Shown in pieces: positions 1-7,837 of a stretch of 12,111 bases of DNA; positions within the stretch are counted from its first letter, which is position 1; the number at the start of each line of letters is the position of its first letter. Source of the DNA: Acidobacteriota bacterium. GTDB lineage: Bacteria; Acidobacteriota; Vicinamibacteria; Marinacidobacterales; SMYC01. Below the pieces are notes generated by a model. The model had not been told where the DNA came from. It ran no database searches and saw nothing but the letters and a program-made list of their open reading frames with translations. Where the stretch lies: assembly GCA_030598165.1 (NCBI GenBank), contig JAUVQL010000006.1, forward strand, positions 1 through 12,111, in the 5' to 3' direction. The position numbers were made by a program, and so were the translations under genes.

Positions 1-786
1 AGACGGCGGCTCAGGTGGAGTCACTGACTCCGGACTCTGCTGGACTTCCTTCCAGATATCCTCGCTCGGTACGGTCGGCGTATCATCTTCCCCCAGAAGC
101 ACAGTTTGATCACCAGGCTCAACTGAAAGCTCCTTCTCCCCAGCCTCGACGGCAAAACTATCCGCCATTATCGTTCGGCCTTCATCAGCCAACGGGGCCG
201 GTGGTTCTGGGGTTAGCGGTATCGGCGCTGGTGGTTCTGGTAGCACCGGTGCTGGAGCTGGTGGTTCTGGTGCCGTCGGTTCTGGCGTTTCGGGGGCGAA
301 AGACATTTCAACCGTGGGAGGCTCCATCGACGGTGCCGGCGGCGGCTCAACGACAGGAGGAGCTGGAGCGGCCGGCACTTCCGGCATTGCGGGAGCCGCG
401 GCGGCCGGCTTTGCATCTGCAGCTGCCAGCAATTCCTTGACCTTGGAAATAAGCGTCTGCGGTTCGAAAGGCTTTGCCAGGAAACCGTCACAACCCGCCT
501 TTTTTGCTCTATCCTGATCGAAGGGCTCAAAAGCCCCTGTCAGCAACAGCACGGGAATGTGCTTCAAATCATCCGACGTCTTGACAAACTCACACACCTC
601 GTAGCCGTTCTTCTCTGGCATGATGATGTCACAGAGAACAATATCAGGCTTGACGGCGCGGAGTTCTTCGATTGCTTTCTGCCCGTTCCCGACGGTATGA
701 AGCGTAAAATCCTCATCCGAAAAGGTCAGTTCAATGACCTTTTGAATGGTGATGCTATCGTCGGCGAGCAGGATCGTGTGTCCCAT
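1..786 (-). CDS. CheY-like response regulator with long Pro/Ala-rich tail (3' end beyond window)
   Basis: The reading frame is open from the ATG at 784-786 to the left edge (262 codons, no stop reached). Residues 1-120 form a receiver domain: acidic pair D9-D10, phospho-acceptor D53 (in LCDIIMPEKNGYEV), T83 and K105 (in AKPF) are all present, so it should be phosphorylated by a histidine kinase. Residues from about 125 to 200 are a Pro/Ala/Glu-rich linker, including a 10-residue repeat of the form PEPPAP. After that comes an acidic stretch containing RTIMADSF (about 201-208) and DQTVLLGEDD. No DNA-binding or enzymatic output domain is seen before the edge, so the output is unknown. The start is supported by AAGGAGG at 791-797, four bases upstream. 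A TTGACA promoter lies upstream, so it is probably transcribed apart from the mutase genes. No partner kinase is visible here. Confidence 0.85.
   Translation of the reverse strand, partial: MGHTILLADDSITIQKVIELTFSDEDFTLHTVGNGQKAIEELRAVKPDIVLCDIIMPEKNGYEVCEFVKTSDDLKHIPVLLLTGAFEPFDQDRAKKAGCDGFLAKPFEPQTLISKVKELLAAADAKPAAAAPAMPEVPAAPAPPVVEPPPAPSMEPPTVEMSFAPETPEPTAPEPPAPAPVLPEPPAPIPLTPEPPAPLADEGRTIMADSFAVEAGEKELSVEPGDQTVLLGEDDTPTVPSEDIWKEVQQSPESVTPPEPPS
201..270 (-). repeat. 30-bp period coding repeat (Pro-rich linker)
   Basis: The plus-strand decamer GTGGTTCTGG occurs at 201-210, 231-240 and 261-270, an exact 30-bp period. On the minus strand it encodes a decapeptide repeat beginning PEPPAP at about residues 173-196 of the response regulator. 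A period divisible by three keeps the frame open, so this is an in-frame tandem duplication in a flexible linker, unlike the 8-bp intergenic arrays elsewhere in the window. Confidence 0.7.
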
Positions 787-864
787 CGCCCCTCCTTGCA
801 CAACCCGAAGACATAGTAATCCGGAACATTCTTACCGAATAGGGCAAATCAGCGATTTTTAAAG

Positions 865-892
865 ATTAACATGAGGCGCAGCCGACTGTCAA
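865..892 (-). promoter_or_regulatory. Candidate sigma70-type promoter of the response regulator gene
   Basis: Read on the minus strand there is a perfect TTGACA (complement of 887-892), a 16-base spacer and GTTAAT (complement of 865-870, four of six matches). Transcription would start near 857 and give a leader of about 70 nt before the ATG at 786. The -35 box is strong and the -10 box is weak. Confidence 0.45.
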
Positions 893-964
893 GCCATGCG
901 TTATCGTAATTCCTTTTCTGCCTATGGGATAGCTCTTGCCCCGCCAATCCGGCCGCTTCCGGAG

Positions 965-991
965 TACAAAATATGTGGGATCGTTACCACA
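965..991 (-). terminator. Candidate intrinsic terminator after the mutase genes
   Basis: Directly after the stop of the small B12 subunit (minus strand), TGTGG (complement of 987-991) can pair with CCACA (complement of 974-978) around an 8-nt loop, and TATTTTGTA follows. The stem is short (5 bp; an alternative pairing of GTGGG with CCCAC also exists), so this is a modest prediction. Its position at the end of the icmF unit and before the promoter of the next gene supports it. Confidence 0.4.
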
Positions 992-1003
992 CCCACCGCG
1001 AGC

Positions 1004-1411
1004 TCAAGAGGGTCGGTCTCGAATCTTCTGTACGACCATCTCGAGCGAGCTACCCGGCTGGAAGACTTCAGCTACTCCCAACATTTTCAAAGTCGGAATG
1101 TCCTCGTCCGGAATGATGCCACCCGCGAAAACAAGGACATCTTCCATTTCTTTTTCCTTCAATATTTCCAGGATGCGGCCGAGAAGATAGTTATGGGCTC
1201 CGGATAATATGGACACACCGATAGCATCCACATCCTCTTGCAATGCGGCTTCGACGATTTGCTCGGGTGTTTGTCGGAGTCCGGAGTAGATCACCTCGAG
1301 CCCTGCGTCGCGGAGTGCTCGCGCTACGACGAGAGCGCCGCGATCGTGACCGTCGAGCCCCGGCTTGGCAATGAGAATCCTAAACGGCGTCTTCCGGTCC
1401 GGCTTCTTCAT
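1004..1411 (-). CDS. Stand-alone cobalamin-binding subunit of an acyl-CoA mutase
   Basis: This 135-residue protein is essentially one B12-binding domain of the kind found at the C terminus of methylmalonyl-CoA mutase or as the separate small subunit of isobutyryl- and hydroxyisobutyryl-CoA mutases. The base-off/His-on motif GLDGHDRG sits at residues 18-25, with H22 as the expected lower cobalt ligand. The SILSGAH and [10 protein letters not shown] stretches later in the protein match the nucleotide-tail-binding loops. Such subunits work only with a large TIM-barrel partner. The upstream neighbour icmF already has its own B12 domain, so the true partner is probably encoded elsewhere, or this protein supports IcmF in some other way. 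The start has an AGGA (complement of 1420-1423) eight bases upstream, which lies inside an octamer array. The 39-bp gap to icmF suggests co-transcription. Confidence 0.88.
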   Translation of the reverse strand: MKKPDRKTPFRILIAKPGLDGHDRGALVVARALRDAGLEVIYSGLRQTPEQIVEAALQEDVDAIGVSILSGAHNYLLGRILEILKEKEMEDVLVFAGGIIPDEDIPTLKMLGVAEVFQPGSSLEMVVQKIRDRPS

Positions 1412-1450
1412 TCTTGAATTCCTGCATTCTCAAGTTCTCGAGTTCTCCCC
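1411..1450. repeat. Octamer array A: five 8-bp units between icmF and the small B12 subunit
   Basis: On the plus strand the 40 bases tile exactly into five 8-bp units. Unit 1 is TTCTTGAA, unit 3 is TTCTCAAG, unit 4 is TTCTCGAG and unit 5 is TTCTCCCC; unit 2 (TTCCTGCA) is the most divergent. The array fills the whole gap between the icmF stop (1451-1453) and the small-subunit start codon (1409-1411). It is oriented opposite to both genes. Unit 2, read on the minus strand, supplies the AGGA that serves as ribosome binding site for the downstream gene. Arrays B and C have the same length and unit number. Confidence 0.75.
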
Positions 1451-4400
1451 CTACATAGCTCTTCTATATTGTCCACCGACCTCATACAAAGTATGCGTGA
1501 TTTGGCCGAGACTGGCGACTCGGACCGCCTCCATGAGCTCCGAGAAGATATTGCTTCCAGTAAGGGAAACATTCTTCAATCGAGCCAAAGCCTCGGGCGC
1601 CTCGGCTTCGTTTCGCTTTTGAAATGCCCTCAAGTTGTCGATCTGCTCACGCTTTTCTTCCGGCGTTGCTCGTGCGAGCTCGATATCTTCAGGTATCAGA
1701 CCTTCGGACGCTTCAGGATCAAGGAACGTGTTGACCCCGACGATCGGCAGCTCCCCGCTGTCTTTCTTGAGCTCGTAGAGGAGCGACTCCTCTTGAATGC
1801 GGCTTCGTTGATATTGTAGCTCGATGGCACCGAGCACACCGCCTCTTTGACTCAACCGCTCGTACTCTGCCAATACGGCCTCTTCAACTAGGTCGGTCAA
1901 CTCTTCTGCGATGAACGAGCCCTGCAGAGGATTCTCGTTCACGGTCATCCCAAATTCTCTATTGATGATCTGTTGGATTGCCATCGCCCGCCGTACCGAC
2001 TCGGGTGTCGGTGTCGTAATTGCCTCGTCGTAGGAATTGGTGTGCAGGGAGTTGCAATTATCGTATATGGCCGTCAAAGCTTGAAGCGTGGTCCGTATAT
2101 CATTGAACTGGATCTCTTGGGCGTGGAGCGAACGGCCGGATGTTTGGATGTGATACTTGAACATCTGGCTTCGTTCGTTTCCACCATACAAGTTCTTCAT
2201 GACGCGAGCCCAAATCCGTCGCGCTACCCGGCCCATCACCGAGTACTCCGGGTCCAGCCCATTGCTGAAGAAAAAGGAAAGGTTAGGGGCTACATCATCG
2301 ATATGCATCCCTCGCGACAAATAGTACTCGACATAGGTAAAGCCGTTGGCCATCGTAAAGGCTAACTGCGTGATCGGATTGGCTCCCGCTTCGGCGATGT
2401 GGTAGCCGGAGATGGAGACCGAGTAGAAATTCCGGATCCCGTTGTCGATAAAATACTGCTGTACGTCCCCCATGACTCGCAGAGCAAACTCGATGGAAAA
2501 GATACAGGTGTTTTGCGCTTGGTCTTCTTTTAGGATATCGGCCTGCACGGTTCCACGAACAACTCTGAGAGTGTCTTCCTTGATACGCTCACGCTCATCC
2601 GGATCCGGCTCCCGACCATGCTCGTCTTTGAATTTATCCGCCTCTTGATCGATAGCCGTATTGAAGAACATAGCAAGGATGGCAGGAGCAGGGCCATTAA
2701 TGGTCATGGAAACGCTGGTCAGAGGATCTGTGAGCTCAAAACCCGTATAGAGCTTCTTCATATCATCCAAAGTGGCAATAGCCACACCGCCCTCGCCTAT
2801 TTTCCCGTAGATATCGGGACGTTCATCAGGGTCCTCCCCGTACAAGGTCACGCTATCGAAGGCCGTCGACAAGCGCTTAGCTTTGTCATTACGACTCAGG
2901 TAGTGAAAACGCTGGTTGGTGCGGTTCGGCCCCCCCTCGCCGGCAAATTGGCGCCGCGGCTCCTCGGCCTTTCGTTTGAAGGGGTACACGCCGGCCGTAT
3001 AAGGGTAAACACCCGGCACGTTCTCCTTGAGCTGGAACTCCAAGATGTCGCCCCAGTCCTCGTAGCGAGGCAAAATCACTTTGGGAATACGGGTACCGGA
3101 AAGAGTCTTCTTGCTGGTAGGGATGGATATTTCCCGGTCGCGTACGCGGAAGATGTAGTTCTCGCCGGCATATTTCCGCTTGAGCTCGTCCCAGCCTTCG
3201 ATAAGCTCCCAACAACGAGGATCGAGAGAGGCCTTCAGCTCGTCGAACCTCTTCCTTATCGCGTCGACGAGCGAGGCATCGTCACACTCCCGTGCTGCTC
3301 CATCGAGACAATAAAGACGGCGAGCAAGCGCTACTTGCCGCTCAACCCAGTTTCGCTCGGAGCGAGCCGTCTCGACAATCTCTGCTAGATATCGTACGCG
3401 CTCTCCCGGAATGATGGGATGTCGTTCCCCGGTCACAACACCCTTTGGAACTTCCAATGAAGAGGAGTATGGCTTACCCGCGATCTCTTTGAGCCGCTCG
3501 AGTAAACCCAAATAGAGGGCGGTAACACCTCTGTCGTTGAACTGACTCGCTATCGTTCCGAAAACCGGCAGCTTCTCGTCCGGCACATCGTAGGTAATCT
3601 GTTGATTCCGCCGAAGCTGCTTGCGAACGTCCCTCAAGGCGTCCTCCGCACCTTGGCGGTCATATTTGTTGACCGCTACGAAATGCGCATAATCCAGCAT
3701 GTCGATTTTTTCGAGCTGGGATGCTGCTCCGTACTCAGGCGTCATGACATAGAGACTGATATCCGAAACGTCGACGACTCCCGACGCTCCCTGGCCAATG
3801 CCACTAGTCTCAACTAAAATCACATCGAAGCCGGAGGCCTTCAAGATCTGAATGGCCGTTTGCGTGGCGCTAGAAAGCTCGGTTGTAGATCGCCGCGTCG
3901 CAAAGCTCCTCATATAAACCCGAGGATTGTGGATGGCGTTCATTCGAATCCGGTCGCCCAGCAGTGCACCACCGGTTTTTCGTTTGCTGGGGTCCACCGA
4001 CAAGACGCCGATCTTCATCTCGTTGAAGTCGAGTAGGAGACGTCGCACGAGCTCGTCGACCAAGGAGCTCTTCCCCGATCCCCCGGTTCCGGTAAAGCCG
4101 ATGACCGGAACCTTTCGCTCGGCAGCCTTTTTCTCGAGGAGAGTCGAGACCTCGGGAGACATTCCAGGCACTCGACCGTCGAGCTCAGTTTGAGTTATGA
4201 AACGGGCCAGGGGTTGGACATTACTCGTGTTGAGCCAGGACAGATCTCCATTCTGTGTGACGGGTATCGGTGCGATGTCGGACTTTTGTAACATGTCGTC
4301 GATGATGCCTTTGAGGCCCAAGCGACGCCCATCTTCTGGGGAGTAAATCTTTTCAACCCCATGCTCCTCGAGCGTTTGAGCCTCCCGCGGGACGATGACC

Positions 4401-4708
4401 CCGCCGCCACCGCCAAATATCTTGATGTGTGGAGCTCCGCGCTCCTTCAGCAAATCCACCATGTAGCGGAAGAACTCAACATGTCCGCCTTGATACGAGC
4501 TAACCGCTATAGCTTGCACGTCTTCTTGAACAGCTGCGTCGACGATTTCCGCAACAGATCGGTTGTGTCCCAGATGTATGACCTCCGCACCTCCTGCTTG
4601 AAGCAGCCGGCGAAAGATGTTGATCGACGCGTCATGGCCATCGAACAGTGAAGCGGCTGTGACGAATCGAACGTTATTCTTGAGCTTATACGTTGGAGTG
4701 AATTTCAT
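1451..4708 (-). CDS. icmF: Fused isobutyryl-CoA mutase (B12 domain, G-protein chaperone, mutase)
   Basis: This 1085-residue protein has IcmF architecture and length. It interconverts isobutyryl-CoA and n-butyryl-CoA using adenosylcobalamin. The N-terminal B12 domain (about 10-145) has FDGHDAS with cobalt ligand H25. A MeaI-type GTPase follows (about 198-420) with Walker A GTGGSGKS at 207-214, ETSGIGQG at 300-307 and NKYD at 347-350; in the family it gates cofactor loading and rescue. The mutase barrel (about 545-1085) contains SGYHIAEAG with H770. At the two substrate-deciding positions it has F588 (in RRQFAGEGG) and Q732 (in AQNTCIF), where methylmalonyl-CoA mutase has Tyr89 and Arg207, so a neutral branched acyl-CoA is the expected substrate. 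No domain is broken. A weak AAGGA precedes the ATG by two bases, and a strong promoter lies just upstream. A small B12 subunit gene follows. Confidence 0.95.
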   Translation of the reverse strand: MKFTPTYKLKNNVRFVTAASLFDGHDASINIFRRLLQAGGAEVIHLGHNRSVAEIVDAAVQEDVQAIAVSSYQGGHVEFFRYMVDLLKERGAPHIKIFGGGGGVIVPREAQTLEEHGVEKIYSPEDGRRLGLKGIIDDMLQKSDIAPIPVTQNGDLSWLNTSNVQPLARFITQTELDGRVPGMSPEVSTLLEKKAAERKVPVIGFTGTGGSGKSSLVDELVRRLLLDFNEMKIGVLSVDPSKRKTGGALLGDRIRMNAIHNPRVYMRSFATRRSTTELSSATQTAIQILKASGFDVILVETSGIGQGASGVVDVSDISLYVMTPEYGAASQLEKIDMLDYAHFVAVNKYDRQGAEDALRDVRKQLRRNQQITYDVPDEKLPVFGTIASQFNDRGVTALYLGLLERLKEIAGKPYSSSLEVPKGVVTGERHPIIPGERVRYLAEIVETARSERNWVERQVALARRLYCLDGAARECDDASLVDAIRKRFDELKASLDPRCWELIEGWDELKRKYAGENYIFRVRDREISIPTSKKTLSGTRIPKVILPRYEDWGDILEFQLKENVPGVYPYTAGVYPFKRKAEEPRRQFAGEGGPNRTNQRFHYLSRNDKAKRLSTAFDSVTLYGEDPDERPDIYGKIGEGGVAIATLDDMKKLYTGFELTDPLTSVSMTINGPAPAILAMFFNTAIDQEADKFKDEHGREPDPDERERIKEDTLRVVRGTVQADILKEDQAQNTCIFSIEFALRVMGDVQQYFIDNGIRNFYSVSISGYHIAEAGANPITQLAFTMANGFTYVEYYLSRGMHIDDVAPNLSFFFSNGLDPEYSVMGRVARRIWARVMKNLYGGNERSQMFKYHIQTSGRSLHAQEIQFNDIRTTLQALTAIYDNCNSLHTNSYDEAITTPTPESVRRAMAIQQIINREFGMTVNENPLQGSFIAEELTDLVEEAVLAEYERLSQRGGVLGAIELQYQRSRIQEESLLYELKKDSGELPIVGVNTFLDPEASEGLIPEDIELARATPEEKREQIDNLRAFQKRNEAEAPEALARLKNVSLTGSNIFSELMEAVRVASLGQITHTLYEVGGQYRRAM

Positions 4709-4763
4709 GGTCCTTGCGGCGAAAACCTCTCAAGCTGTTGAAATGACATATTTTGTCCACTTC

Positions 4764-4793
4764 ATGATACTGATGGCTGACTCAACGTGTCAA
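4764..4793 (-). promoter_or_regulatory. Predicted sigma70-type promoter of icmF
   Basis: On the minus strand there is a perfect TTGACA (complement of 4788-4793), an 18-base spacer and TATCAT (complement of 4764-4769, five of six matches). The predicted transcription start is near 4757, giving a leader of about 50 nt. That is too short for a cobalamin riboswitch. It lies in the 126-bp divergent gap between icmF and the plus-strand glycosyltransferase, so regulation of one could affect the other. Confidence 0.6.
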
Positions 4794-4834
4794 GAACCGA
4801 CGGAGTGCGATAAAATCGCTTTCTACTGATTTCC

Positions 4835-5923
4835 ATGTCCATTCCACATCGACCCATTCGCAAGATTCTATGTATGCGTCTACGCTCCATGGGCGACGCC
4901 GTTCTCATGACCCCGGCGCTTCAGGCCTTGCGAAAGGGTTTGCCGGAGGCAGAGGTCCACGTCGTCCTCGACCAAGAGCTCGTTGCTCTATTCGAAGACC
5001 ACCCCCACGTAGACCATGTCCACGAGCTCCGCAGGAGCGGCCTCGACAAGTTCCGTTTGGCCATACGCCTACTGCGATCCAGATTCGATGCGGTCTTGAA
5101 TTTTCACGGAGGCCCCACGAGCGCATGGCTAACGTTGGTTACTGGTGCTCCGGTTCGCGTTGGTCAAGCCATCTATCGGAATGGCTTCGTTTACAACCGT
5201 TCGGTCGCGACACCCGAAAAGGCGTTGCAAGATCCCAACGCCACCCATACCGTTCACAATCAGGCCTCACTCATCACTGCTCTCGGACTTCAAGTCCAAG
5301 ATTTCTCACTTCGACTAGAGGTCACCAGTTCGGCCCGTCAGCGTCTCGACACTCGACCTGAGATGCAACAGCTATCCAGCTCCAGCTATATCGTGTTCCA
5401 GCCAACAGCCAGCTTCCCCTCGAAGCAATGGCCGGCGGAGCACTTTCTCGACGTCGCCAGGGGACTAAAATACCGATGGGGTCACGAAGTCGTCTTCAGC
5501 CTTCCCAGGGCTCCTCGTCTAGGACGTCAGAAAAGCCGGGAAGAAGAGCGTGCCGATACTGAGGCCCTGACCCTGTCTTTTCTCGAAGACCTGTATGCAC
5601 CCGAGTTCCCGGTCCTGTTCGATCTGCCCCTCGACGAACTGATGGCCCTCATGTGCGGCGCGTCACTCTACGTGGGAAACGATAGCGGTCCCATGCACAT
5701 GGCCACAGCTTTTAAGAAGCCCGTCGTGGGGGTCTTCGGCTCTTCCGACCCAAAGCGATGGCACCCTTGGGGAGTCCCCCACCGTGTTATCTGGGCTGGT
5801 CTCGATTGCAGCCCGTGCCATGGAAAGTCCTGCGCCAATCCCGACAGCTTCGCTTGTGTGAAAGCGATTGAAGTGCAAGAAGTATTGCAAGCCGCACTAG
5901 AACTACTAGATCAAAATTCTTGA
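4835..5923 (+). CDS. Glycosyltransferase family 9, LPS heptosyltransferase type
   Basis: The 362-residue protein has the GT-B layout of ADP-heptose:LPS heptosyltransferases (WaaF/WaaC/WaaQ group), which add heptose to lipid A-core at the cytoplasmic face of the inner membrane. The N-terminal lobe opens with RKILCMRLRSMGDAVL (9-24), including the invariant G20-D21. The C-terminal lobe has FPSKQWP (194-200, K197) and the donor-binding GNDSGPMHMA at 281-290. A four-cysteine pattern C325-x2-C328-x4-C333-x7-C341 near the C terminus is also seen in many family members. No signal peptide or membrane segment is visible. It is the only plus-strand gene, divergent from icmF and convergent with the cyclase. 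No Shine-Dalgarno sequence precedes the ATG, though the start fits the family N terminus. The acceptor cannot be read from sequence, so no gene symbol is given. Its TGA stop lies inside octamer array B. Confidence 0.9.
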   Translation: MSIPHRPIRKILCMRLRSMGDAVLMTPALQALRKGLPEAEVHVVLDQELVALFEDHPHVDHVHELRRSGLDKFRLAIRLLRSRFDAVLNFHGGPTSAWLTLVTGAPVRVGQAIYRNGFVYNRSVATPEKALQDPNATHTVHNQASLITALGLQVQDFSLRLEVTSSARQRLDTRPEMQQLSSSSYIVFQPTASFPSKQWPAEHFLDVARGLKYRWGHEVVFSLPRAPRLGRQKSREEERADTEALTLSFLEDLYAPEFPVLFDLPLDELMALMCGASLYVGNDSGPMHMATAFKKPVVGVFGSSDPKRWHPWGVPHRVIWAGLDCSPCHGKSCANPDSFACVKAIEVQEVLQAALELLDQNS

Positions 5924-5956
5924 GTTCTCGGGTGCTTGGGTGCTCGAGTTCTTGTC
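5917..5956. repeat. Octamer array B: five 8-bp units in a convergent gap
   Basis: The 40 bases tile into five 8-bp units on the plus strand. Unit 1 is TTCTTGAG, unit 2 TTCTCGGG, unit 4 TGCTCGAG and unit 5 TTCTTGTC; unit 3 is TGCTTGGG. The glycosyltransferase stop codon (5921-5923) occupies bases 5-7 of unit 1, the same register as the stop codon inside array C. The array fills nearly all of the 35-bp gap to the stop of the convergent cyclase gene. No classical terminator is seen here. Units 1 and 4 could pair as RNA only with a G-U wobble. Confidence 0.75.
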
Positions 5957-5958
5957 CG

Positions 5959-7794
5959 CTAGCTATATTCCACGCTATAAACCGGAAAGGCCCCCCACAC
6001 TCCCTTGAACTTGGCGTCTCCCACATGCCGAAGAACGATCCGTTTCTTGATCGTGGTGTCGTAAAACTCACCATAGACTTCTTCGACTTGTCCCTGTCGT
6101 GTCAGAGAAAGAAGCCCTTCCAATGCAAGTACCGTTTCCCGGCTTACCGCGATACCTTCGTTGAAGAGCATTCCGTCCGTGCCCACCGTCACTCTTACCA
6201 CCGATTGAGGCTCTGTTTCCAGTAAGTCGAATGCCGCCTCGACGTCCTCTTCAATCTCTTGCTCTTGCCCTTCACCTTCCGTCTTCGTCCGCTTCGAGGC
6301 CGACGACAGCCTTCCGGCTATGTTGACGTTGCGTCCTATGACGGTGGTGTCTTGGCGGCCAGAGCTTCCAATGAAATGTGCCAGGTAGACTCGCCCATAA
6401 TGGATACTGACTCCCATTGTGAAATGAGTCTTTTCTTCTTCTCTCAGCTCACGGATTTTGTCTTGCAGCTCGATGGCGGTCCTCAAGGCGTTCAAGGGGC
6501 CTTTACGCGAGCTATGAACTGCGCCAAAGGTTACCATCATGCCGTCACCGAGGAACTTGTCAACGGTACCTCCGAATTGAGTGATGATTTCCACGAAAGG
6601 ATCGAAGACCGTGTAGAGCTGTTGCGTCAAATCTCGCTCAGACACCATCCCTTCCGAGGTCTCGGTAAAACCACGAAGGTCGAGGAACATCACGGTCGCG
6701 TCGACGGCATCGCCCACGACCTCGACCGATTCAGTGAAGCGATAGACCCGCGACGACTTATATTCTTCTCGAAGTCCGTCTTCCGTCATAGAGGTGGGCA
6801 ACAAATGGATAGTATGACGGAGCCTCGAAATAATCTCGAAGCGTTGTATCGCAAAGGCCAGTTCGTCGAACGCCTCCAAGACCGCCAAGTGAGAAGTACC
6901 TCGCTTTACAGCAGCTTGGAACTTTTCCGATGCTCTCAACTTGCCACCAAATTGTCCGTGGTCCATGAAAAGATGACGACGAATGCCAGGGCTGAAGAGC
7001 ATCTTCACCCGGTGCGCGGGAAGTGAGTAACTCTCCGGTTCCATGGACGGCAGGTGACGAGCGAGCTTGGACATAAAAAGGGGCTCTCCCGAGCTCACCC
7101 TCTGTTCTATTTCGTCGAGGAGCAAATGGTAGATCTCAGAGAAGATCTCGGGTTTGATTCGATAGCGGCTATTGTTGGAGAGGAGGCTTTTGAAATCGAT
7201 CTCTTCGACTCGAGTCAAAACAAGCGGGAGCTGGTCTTCGATAAGCGACTCGACGAGAAGGGACCGAACGGATTCTCCGATGGCGAACCTGAGTTGGCCA
7301 GGCTTGACGCGATCCACCTCACGACAAGCTTCTCTCCAAACATTTCTATAAAATCGTGCCAAGAGGGGATGGACGGAGAAACGTAATCGCGCCAGTTCTG
7401 CCGACTCAGCAGAAATCTGGGACACAACCTCCACAACATTTTTCGAGTGGGAGAGCCAAAACAGGTTGACGAGACCAATCCGCCGGTCTTGCAGAAGGGA
7501 ATTTACCAGGGTCCGTTGCAGGAGATCCGCATACTGTTTCTCAGCCTCATCGACAGAACCCTTTTCCTGACTACCAGGGCTCAACTCGCGAAACAGCCGG
7601 TCGAGGTATGCCTTCGCGAAGGGCTGGAGCTTGGGGTGTTGTTGGACGTTGTAGAGGATCTCACCCCTGTCGGTACGCTCTCCGGCAGGAAGCGCGGGAT
7701 ACCGACCTCCGAACAGGCGCTCCCCGTCCCGCTGACTCCCCTCGGTGTATATCGTGGGAGCCGATCCCTCGAGGAAAGGCAACCCGTTCACCAT
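5959..7794 (-). CDS. Class III adenylate cyclase with unrecognised soluble N-terminal half
   Basis: Residues about 360-611 form a class III nucleotidyl cyclase homology domain that should make cAMP from ATP. Metal-binding aspartates are D372 (in VMFLDLRGFT) and D417 (in DKFLGDGMM); K413 and D482 (in QDTTVIG) are the adenine-specifying pair; N491 and R495 (in NVNIAGR) form the transition-state pair. All catalytic residues are present, so it is predicted active. An acidic insertion (about 503-520, rich in Glu and Gln) interrupts the domain after the Asn/Arg motif. Residues 1-340 are charged and helix-rich with no membrane segment, HAMP, GAF or PAS signature that I can recognise; this half is probably the sensor. 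The start lacks a Shine-Dalgarno sequence, but an in-frame TAG nine codons upstream limits alternatives. It lies 43 bp behind ihfB and may be co-transcribed with it. Confidence 0.87.
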   Translation of the reverse strand: MVNGLPFLEGSAPTIYTEGSQRDGERLFGGRYPALPAGERTDRGEILYNVQQHPKLQPFAKAYLDRLFRELSPGSQEKGSVDEAEKQYADLLQRTLVNSLLQDRRIGLVNLFWLSHSKNVVEVVSQISAESAELARLRFSVHPLLARFYRNVWREACREVDRVKPGQLRFAIGESVRSLLVESLIEDQLPLVLTRVEEIDFKSLLSNNSRYRIKPEIFSEIYHLLLDEIEQRVSSGEPLFMSKLARHLPSMEPESYSLPAHRVKMLFSPGIRRHLFMDHGQFGGKLRASEKFQAAVKRGTSHLAVLEAFDELAFAIQRFEIISRLRHTIHLLPTSMTEDGLREEYKSSRVYRFTESVEVVGDAVDATVMFLDLRGFTETSEGMVSERDLTQQLYTVFDPFVEIITQFGGTVDKFLGDGMMVTFGAVHSSRKGPLNALRTAIELQDKIRELREEEKTHFTMGVSIHYGRVYLAHFIGSSGRQDTTVIGRNVNIAGRLSSASKRTKTEGEGQEQEIEEDVEAAFDLLETEPQSVVRVTVGTDGMLFNEGIAVSRETVLALEGLLSLTRQGQVEEVYGEFYDTTIKKRIVLRHVGDAKFKGVWGAFPVYSVEYS

Positions 7795-7837
7795 GGAGGA
7801 CCCAACGGGAGGTTCGCGCTACTCCCGCGGGTAAGCT

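Noticed and set aside
1411..1450. Octamer arrays as a mini CRISPR
   Set aside because: Units are 8 bp with no spacers between them, and no cas genes are near.
2618..3388. Long plus-strand open frame (256 codons) antisense to icmF
   Set aside because: It lies wholly inside icmF, whose protein is strongly conserved throughout. The antisense translation has no recognisable domain.
4131..4138. Single TTCTCGAG octamer inside icmF (also a similar one near 9795 in rpsA)
   Set aside because: These are isolated units within conserved coding sequence and do not form arrays, as expected by chance.
4709..4763. Possible cobalamin riboswitch upstream of icmF
   Set aside because: The predicted leader is only about 50 nt and contains no B12-box-like conserved core; a cobalamin riboswitch needs a much longer leader.
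4811..4816. TAAAAT as a -10 box for the glycosyltransferase gene
   Set aside because: No acceptable -35 box lies 16-18 bases upstream and the leader would be about 12 nt. It is too weak to list as a promoter.
6259..7386. Plus-strand open frames antisense to the adenylate cyclase
   Set aside because: The minus-strand cyclase has a full set of catalytic motifs in one 611-residue frame. The antisense frames are shadows.
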